From positions 1 to 9,549 of the forward strand of contig JAGWST010000120.1 of NCBI GenBank assembly GCA_028869325.1: 9,549 nucleotides of DNA, read 5' to 3'. The translations under genes were made by a program, and so were the position numbers. This document shows, piece by piece, positions 5,563-9,549 of the stretch. Source of the stretch: a bacterium (GTDB taxonomy: Bacteria > Vulcanimicrobiota > Vulcanimicrobiia > Vulcanimicrobiales > SCRA01). Under the pieces are notes generated by a model, which was given only the letters and a program-made list of their open reading frames with translations, was not told the DNA's origin and did no database searches. The stretch's first letter is position 1. The number at the start of each line of letters is the position of its first letter.

Positions 5563-7101
5563 ATGGACGTGACCAAGCCTGTGCCGTCGTTCGATCTCGT
5601 ATCGGCGAAAGAGGCGCAACAGCGGGGAGAGTTCGACGAATGCCTCGCCTTGATCGAGGGCATCCCCGCGTGTACGCGCGAGTTTGCGCAGGGCCTCTGC
5701 CTGCGCGGGCGCATCCTCCTCGCCCGCGACCCCGTTCGAGCCGTCTCGACCCTGAAAGAGGGCGCGTTCCTCGTGACGGACTTTCCCGACGAGCACACCG
5801 AGATCCAAATTCTGCTCGGGCGCGCGCTGACGTTCACGGATCAGTTCGAGCTTGCCGACCGCGTCCTGCGCCGGGCCCTCGAGCGCGCGCAGGAGTTGCG
5901 CTCCCGTCGTCTGCAGGCGTACGCCGCCTTCAATCTCGCTACCCTGCTCTCGATGCGCTCTGCGTACGACGAGGCCGAGCGCTACGTCGCCATCGCCGCA
6001 TCCGATCCGAACAGCATCGCCCAGGCGCGCGCGCACACCATCTCATCGTTCGTCAGTGCGGCGCGCGGGGATTACCGCGGCCAGCTCACGCAGGCACGTG
6101 AGGCGCTCCAAGCGCTGAAGTCGGCCAACGAAGTCGATATCGCCCTGGAGGCGACGCTCACCCACGTCGTCGCGGCACTCGGCAGCGAGCTCTGCGACGA
6201 GGACGCGCTGCGCCTGGCCCATGCGCACGCGCGCGAGCTCCCCTGGACGCCGGACGTCCGCGTCGAGGAGTTCCAGACCTACCGGGCACTCGGCCTGGCC
6301 GCGGGCTTGACCGGCGACCGTTTAGCCGTGATTCGGTGCTACCGCCGCGCGATCGATCTCGCGCCGACGGCGCCGTGGAGAGTCCTGGCCCACCTTTCGC
6401 TGGCGAAGTTCCTCCGCGAGCACGAGACGTGGATCTGGCAAGCGGAGCTCGCCCATGCCGACGACTTGGGCTCAGGTGTCGATTGGCGCAACGTGCGCGG
6501 CCCCGAGCAGCAGGCGCTGATCCTCTTCATCGAGCTCTACGCCGATGCCGATCCCGCGCTTGCTACCAAGTACAGCACGCTCCTCCACGCCGGCACGCAG
6601 CTCGACAGCCGGCACTCGCAACGCTGGGATGGCCGCCTCAAGGCGCACAAGCAGTATGCGCTGGGGGTCCTGCTCACGGCGGAGGACGCCGATCACGCGC
6701 GCGGCCTCCTCGAGGAGGCTTGGCGGATCTACGAGCGCATCGGCTACGCCTGGCGCGCCGCCGAGACCTCGCTCGCCATGCTCGACGTCTGCCCGCCTGC
6801 TGAGTCTGCGTTATGGCTGACGCGGGCAAACCGCATCTTCGCCGTCGCCCCGCAGAGCGGGATTGCCGCACGCTTGACGCATCGCTCGAGCCGCGACTCC
6901 CCACGTGGCGTGCAGCTCAACCCCGGGCCCGCCCGCGTTCGCGAGCTGCTCTTTCAAGGCAAGACGATCGCGGAGATCTGCGCTGCCCTCTGCATCAGCC
7001 GCAATACGGTGAACAAGCACATCGCCGCGGTCAAGCGCAGCTATGGCGTGAGCAACCTCAATCAACTTCTCGCAAGGGGCATCCAGCAGCATCTCGGGTG
7101 A
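5563..7101 (+). CDS. TPR protein with C-terminal LuxR-type HTH (transcriptional regulator)
   Basis: This gene encodes a 512-residue cytoplasmic protein. Residues about 15-420 are helical repeats of TPR character, for example LCLRGRILLARDPVRAVSTL, LLGRALTFTDQFELADRVL, AAFNLATLLSMRSAYDEAERY and YRALGLAAGLTGDRLAVIRCY. The last 60 residues form a LuxR/GerE-type HTH: ARVRELLFQGKTIAEICAALCISRNTVNKHIAAVKRSYGVSNLNQLLARG. No receiver, autoinducer-binding or ATPase domain (Walker motifs) is visible, so it is not a full MalT/LAL protein. In other regulators TPR arrays commonly bind peptides or partner proteins, and here the array is the likely sensor. The ATG at 5563 is only 2 nt from GGAG. A GTG at 5569 has better spacing (8 nt) and gives MTKPVPSF, so the start could be there. 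The gene follows the repeat lipoprotein by 98 bp and ends 68 bp before the antitoxin gene. Confidence 0.8.
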   Translation: MDVTKPVPSFDLVSAKEAQQRGEFDECLALIEGIPACTREFAQGLCLRGRILLARDPVRAVSTLKEGAFLVTDFPDEHTEIQILLGRALTFTDQFELADRVLRRALERAQELRSRRLQAYAAFNLATLLSMRSAYDEAERYVAIAASDPNSIAQARAHTISSFVSAARGDYRGQLTQAREALQALKSANEVDIALEATLTHVVAALGSELCDEDALRLAHAHARELPWTPDVRVEEFQTYRALGLAAGLTGDRLAVIRCYRRAIDLAPTAPWRVLAHLSLAKFLREHETWIWQAELAHADDLGSGVDWRNVRGPEQQALILFIELYADADPALATKYSTLLHAGTQLDSRHSQRWDGRLKAHKQYALGVLLTAEDADHARGLLEEAWRIYERIGYAWRAAETSLAMLDVCPPAESALWLTRANRIFAVAPQSGIAARLTHRSSRDSPRGVQLNPGPARVRELLFQGKTIAEICAALCISRNTVNKHIAAVKRSYGVSNLNQLLARGIQQHLG

Positions 7102-7111
7102 GAGGCCCGAA

Positions 7112-7154
7112 TTGGCAATATTGCCGATTCATGTTAGAATACGGCAATATTGCC
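7112..7154 (+). promoter_or_regulatory. Promoter and twin palindromic operator of the RES-Xre operon
   Basis: A near-consensus promoter is readable: -35 TTGGCA (7112-7117), a 17-bp spacer, and an extended -10 TGT-TAGAAT (7132-7140), with a start near 7147. Two identical perfect palindromes GGCAATATTGCC lie at 7114-7125 (over the -35) and 7143-7154 (over the start site), 29 bp apart centre to centre. This is the layout expected for antitoxin autorepression. The antitoxin ribosome binding site GGAGGG (7158-7163) follows directly. Confidence 0.85.
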
Positions 7155-7169
7155 ACTGGAGGGCCGCCC

Positions 7170-7556
7170 ATGACCGCACCCGCCGTCAAGGTCGTAACCG
7201 ACATCTCGCGTTCGGTGGCCCTCAAAGCCGTAGGCCGCATCGCAGAGCGCTGGGGTTTGGGGAAACCGGAGCTGGCGCGCGTCCTGGGGATGCTCCCCGC
7301 ACGTACCGTACGCGATTGGTTCGAACGGGACCGCAACGAGCCGCTGCCTCACGATGTCGTCGAGCGAATATCGCATCTCATCGGCATCTACGACGGCCTG
7401 CATCGGCTGTTCGGGGACGATGCCTACGCAGATCGCTGGATCGCGATCAAAAATGAAGCCTTCGGGTCCCGGGAACCGCGCGAGCTTCTCCTGAGCGGGA
7501 GTTTTACCGCGCTGGTCGACATTCGCCGCTACGTTGAGCGTGCGCTCCAGCAATGA
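7170..7556 (+). CDS. Antitoxin of a RES-Xre toxin-antitoxin system (MbcA/ParS/Xre type)
   Basis: This gene encodes a 128-residue DNA-binding antitoxin. The N-terminal half is a helical Xre-like HTH (AVGRIAERWGLGKPELARVLGMLPARTVRDWFERD). The C-terminal half is the toxin-binding DUF2384-type region (LFGDDAYADRWIAIKNEAFGSREPRELLLSGSFTALVDIRRYVERAL). The HTH presumably binds the twin palindromes in front of the gene, and the C-terminal end blocks the toxin active site, as known for MbcA. The ATG at 7170 has GGAGGG 6 nt upstream. Upstream in-frame sequence from 6813 is antisense-like noise within the TPR gene and is discarded. The stop overlaps the toxin start in an ATGA, so translation is coupled. 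Domain order and length are typical, and nothing appears damaged. Confidence 0.92.
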   Translation: MTAPAVKVVTDISRSVALKAVGRIAERWGLGKPELARVLGMLPARTVRDWFERDRNEPLPHDVVERISHLIGIYDGLHRLFGDDAYADRWIAIKNEAFGSREPRELLLSGSFTALVDIRRYVERALQQ

Positions 7557-8170
7557 CCATCGAGACGCTGCACGGCCTGCGTATGGAACGGCTGGCGTTT
7601 CCCGCCCGATCGCCTGCGCTCGAAACGCTCGTGGATGACCGAGAAGAGCGCCTGGCGCTGGATGCCATTCGAGCCCTTACCGCGACCGTCAGCAATAATC
7701 CGTGGGACTACGTGCGGGCGCCATTTGCCTGCCCGGCCGTCAGCCGCTTCAGCGATGGCGCGTATGGGGTGCTCTCTGCCGCGAACTCGCTCGTAACCGC
7801 CATCCGAGAGAGTGCCTACCACCTGACGCGCATCTATACGGATGGGCGGGCGCCGGCGATGGAGACTCGGCGCCTACACCTAGGGCTACGTTTGGCTGGC
7901 GCGGTCGTCGACGCACGGCGTCGCACAGATCCGCGCATCGACCAGGCGATCTACGATCCGGAGGCATACGCCGTGGCGCAAGCGTTCGGCGCCAAAGCCC
8001 GATCGAGAGCGCGAGGGCTGCACTACGACAGCGTGCGCAATTCAAAGGGTGGGCATTGCGTGTGCGCCTTCGCACCGGACTTGGTACGCCATGCCCGGAT
8101 CACCAGCACGTGCGCCTTCGTCTGGGACGGGCGACAGTTCGTGGAAGAGCACGACATCCGGATGCTGTGA
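7553..8170 (+). CDS. RES-domain toxin (NAD+ phosphorylase, MbcT/ParT-like)
   Basis: This gene encodes a 205-residue RES-domain protein. Characterised RES toxins degrade NAD+ in the cytoplasm (MbcT by phosphorolysis), which stops growth when the antitoxin is lost; ParT instead ADP-ribosylates a host enzyme. The family-naming residues are visible: R65 in SRFSDGAYGVLSAANSLVTA, E86 in IRESAYH, and S160 in GLHYDSVRN. These fall in the order and neighbourhoods expected for an active fold. The ending GGHCVCAFAPDLV is also typical. The ATG at 7553 lies in the antitoxin stop (ATGA). The length is normal and no key residue is missing, so the module looks functional. Its exact reaction cannot be told from the sequence. 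Confidence 0.92.
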   Translation: MTIETLHGLRMERLAFPARSPALETLVDDREERLALDAIRALTATVSNNPWDYVRAPFACPAVSRFSDGAYGVLSAANSLVTAIRESAYHLTRIYTDGRAPAMETRRLHLGLRLAGAVVDARRRTDPRIDQAIYDPEAYAVAQAFGAKARSRARGLHYDSVRNSKGGHCVCAFAPDLVRHARITSTCAFVWDGRQFVEEHDIRML

Positions 8171-8295
8171 GTGCCGCCCTAGAGGCCCGCGCTCAGTGTT
8201 CCGATGGTTGACGCCTTCATGCGCCGGCAGGGAGAGGGCGTGAAACGCGGGCCGCTGAAGCCCCGCCGAAGCCCCCAAGTCTGGGCGGAGGTCAC
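8171..8295 (+). promoter_or_regulatory. Leader between toxin gene and UGSC-type operon, with inverted repeats
   Basis: The 125-bp gap contains a perfect 8-bp inverted repeat, GGCCCGCG (8184-8191) with CGCGGGCC (8246-8253), 54 bases apart. A second stem, CCGCC (8263-8267) with GGCGG (8284-8288), covers the first two bases of the ribosome binding site GGAGGT (8287-8292). This could mask translation initiation of the next gene. I do not match it to a known riboswitch class, and no clear promoter is seen. Confidence 0.35.
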
Positions 8296-9360
8296 GTGCC
8301 GGAGCTTCTCGAGTTCAGCGACGTGGATGCGGCGCTCGATCACTACCTCGAGCACTTCTCCGACGGTTTGCCGGTGCTCTTGCCCACCGAGCGCCGCGTC
8401 GGCGAGCTGCTGGCGGCCGTGCCGCAGGCCCCAGATCACCAGTTGGGCAGCGTGCCGCCGCGCGGAACGGCGCTGAGCGTACGCGACCTCGCCGTCAACG
8501 CCGCGATGGCCGGCTGTCCTCCGGCTGCCTTTCCGGTCGCGCTTGCGGCCGTCACGGCGGCGCTGGAGCGCCCGTTCAATCTCAACGGGATTCAGTCGAC
8601 CACGCACAGCGCTACGCCGTTGATCGTCGTCAGCGGTCCCGCCGCGGCGCGCGCCGGCATGAACGCCTCCTTCAACGCCTTCGGGCCGCACAACCGCGCC
8701 AACGCGACCATCGGCCGGACCCTGCGCTTGGTGATGGCCAACGTCGGCGGGGGTCTGCCCGGCACCACCGACATGAGCGTCCAAGGCACGCCGGCCAAGT
8801 ACTCGTTCTGCGTCGCCGAGAACCTGGAGCAGTCGCCCTGGCCCTCGTTGGCCGAGCGCCAAGGTTACGCTGACGCGCGGAGCTCGGTCACGCTGATGGC
8901 CGCCGAGGGTGGGCACCTCGTCTGCGATCACCGCAGCGCGGAGCCCGAGCGGCTGCTCGAGAACGTCGCCGATGTGATGCGCGCACTCGGCTCGCTCAAC
9001 TCGTGCCGGCCGGGCCCGATGACGCTCGCGCTCTGCCCGCAGCATGCTCGCATCGTGGCCGGCGCAGGTTGGAGCATCGCGCAGATGCAGCGTTTCCTCT
9101 TCGAGCGCGCGGCGAACCCCTTGGCGCGCGTACGCGGCGCCGGCGAATTCGACCGCGAACGAACGCTCGGCTTCGCCGCTCGTTACGGCGACCCCGACGA
9201 TCCCGCCACGCGACTGCCGGTTCTCGAGTCGCCGGAGAGTCTTATCGTCTGCGTCGTCGGCGCGCCGACCGGTGGTTTCTCGACCGTCGTGCCCTCGTGG
9301 ACCGCCAGCCGCCCCGTCCATCGTCCGATAGCGCCGCCTCGCGGCAAGGAGTCGAGATGA
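8296..9360 (+). CDS. Conserved protein of unknown function, partner of a UGSC-type protein
   Basis: This gene encodes a 354-residue protein with a GTG start, with GGAGG 4 nt upstream. It has no signal peptide or clear membrane span. I recognise the pattern of a conserved but uncharacterised bacterial family with landmarks DGLPVLLPTERRV (residues 23-35), LAVNAAMAGCPPAAFPV (65-81), FNLNGIQSTTHSATPLIVVSGP (94-115), FNAFGPHNRANATIGRTLRLVMANVGG (126-152) and PAKYSFCVAENLEQSPW (166-182). C74, H104 and the GP-x-NRANATIGR stretch look like the conserved core. I recall such proteins beside or fused to UGSC-family proteins, and here the next gene fits that, overlapping in an ATGA. The reaction is unknown. 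Its Cys and His residues allow thiol, selenol or metal chemistry, but this is conjecture. Confidence 0.75.
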   Translation: MPELLEFSDVDAALDHYLEHFSDGLPVLLPTERRVGELLAAVPQAPDHQLGSVPPRGTALSVRDLAVNAAMAGCPPAAFPVALAAVTAALERPFNLNGIQSTTHSATPLIVVSGPAAARAGMNASFNAFGPHNRANATIGRTLRLVMANVGGGLPGTTDMSVQGTPAKYSFCVAENLEQSPWPSLAERQGYADARSSVTLMAAEGGHLVCDHRSAEPERLLENVADVMRALGSLNSCRPGPMTLALCPQHARIVAGAGWSIAQMQRFLFERAANPLARVRGAGEFDRERTLGFAARYGDPDDPATRLPVLESPESLIVCVVGAPTGGFSTVVPSWTASRPVHRPIAPPRGKESR

Positions 9361-9549
9361 GTATCCGCGTCTACGATCCGCGTGGCAGCCGCCAATCCGC
9401 GCGAACCAGCGCGGCGCCGCGCCCGGGCGACCTCTCCGGACTGCACGCGATCGGCCTGTTGGACAACAGCAAGGAGCAGGCCGGCGTGATGCTCGAGCGC
9501 GTCGCGCACAGGCTGGGAGCGAGCGGCACGCGCGCGCTGCGGGCGCGCA
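9357..9549 (+). CDS. Probable UGSC-family (seleno/thiol) protein, N-terminus only
   Basis: The ATG at 9357 overlaps the previous stop as ATGA and has AAGGAG 5 nt upstream. The frame is open for 64 codons to the window edge: MSIRVYDPRGSRQ, then LSGLHAIGLLDNSKEQAGVMLERVAHRL. The segment IGLLDNSK followed by an amphipathic helix resembles the start of UGSC-family proteins, named for a Sec/Cys-Gly-Ser-Cys motif. That motif would lie beyond the window, so it cannot be verified here. The tight coupling with the preceding gene implies one complex or pathway. The family assignment is from memory of the N-terminal pattern and is moderate at best. Confidence 0.55.
   Translation, partial: MSIRVYDPRGSRQSARTSAAPRPGDLSGLHAIGLLDNSKEQAGVMLERVAHRLGASGTRALRAR

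Noticed and set aside
8168..8170. In-frame TGA of the toxin gene as a selenocysteine codon
   Set aside because: The protein is already full length for the RES family and the downstream frame shows no family pattern, so it is an ordinary stop.
8179..9321. 380-codon open frame on the minus strand
   Set aside because: It mirrors the 8296-9360 gene, whose plus-strand product has clear conserved-family motifs. The minus product is low-complexity Arg/Gly/Ala sequence.

Overview
The window is GC-rich bacterial DNA with tightly packed genes. Two gene products carry Gly- or Ser-rich lipoprotein signals, and there is a stand-alone TPR-HTH regulator. This combination, and the GC-rich codon use, remind me of uncultured soil lineages such as Candidatus Eremiobacterota, but that placement is an impression and not a demonstration. 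No rRNA, tRNA, CRISPR array or transposase was seen.

Left block (2-2985): the 3' part of a mandelate-racemase-type enolase-superfamily enzyme converges on a minus-strand gene for an EgtB-like DinB_2 + FGE-sulfatase protein. A GT-B glycosyltransferase gene is divergent to that gene. Side by side, these two match the selenoneine pathway enzymes SenA (selenoneine synthase) and SenB (selenosugar synthase). The usual third gene, senC/selD (selenophosphate synthetase), is not in the window.

Middle block (2972-7101): a small Gly-rich lipoprotein gene on the minus strand overlaps the end of senB tail-to-tail. An intergenic region holds a roughly 20-codon remnant of an enoyl-CoA hydratase C-terminus. 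Next come a secreted family-5 (peptide-type) ABC substrate-binding protein, a strong hairpin, and a promoter overlapped by a perfect palindrome. A 64-residue lipoprotein follows that ends in three EGSHPPY repeats, and then a 512-residue TPR protein with a LuxR-type HTH. The peptide-binding protein, repeated heptapeptide and TPR-HTH protein together look like a possible uncharacterised peptide-signalling module. This is the most speculative and most interesting idea in the window.

Right block (7102-9549): a complete RES-Xre (MbcTA/ParST-like) toxin-antitoxin operon has a readable promoter flanked by two identical 12-bp palindromes. After a 125-bp leader with inverted repeats comes a two-gene operon with an ATGA overlap. 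It encodes a conserved 354-residue protein and the N-terminus of what resembles a UGSC-family (seleno/thiol) protein, cut by the window edge.
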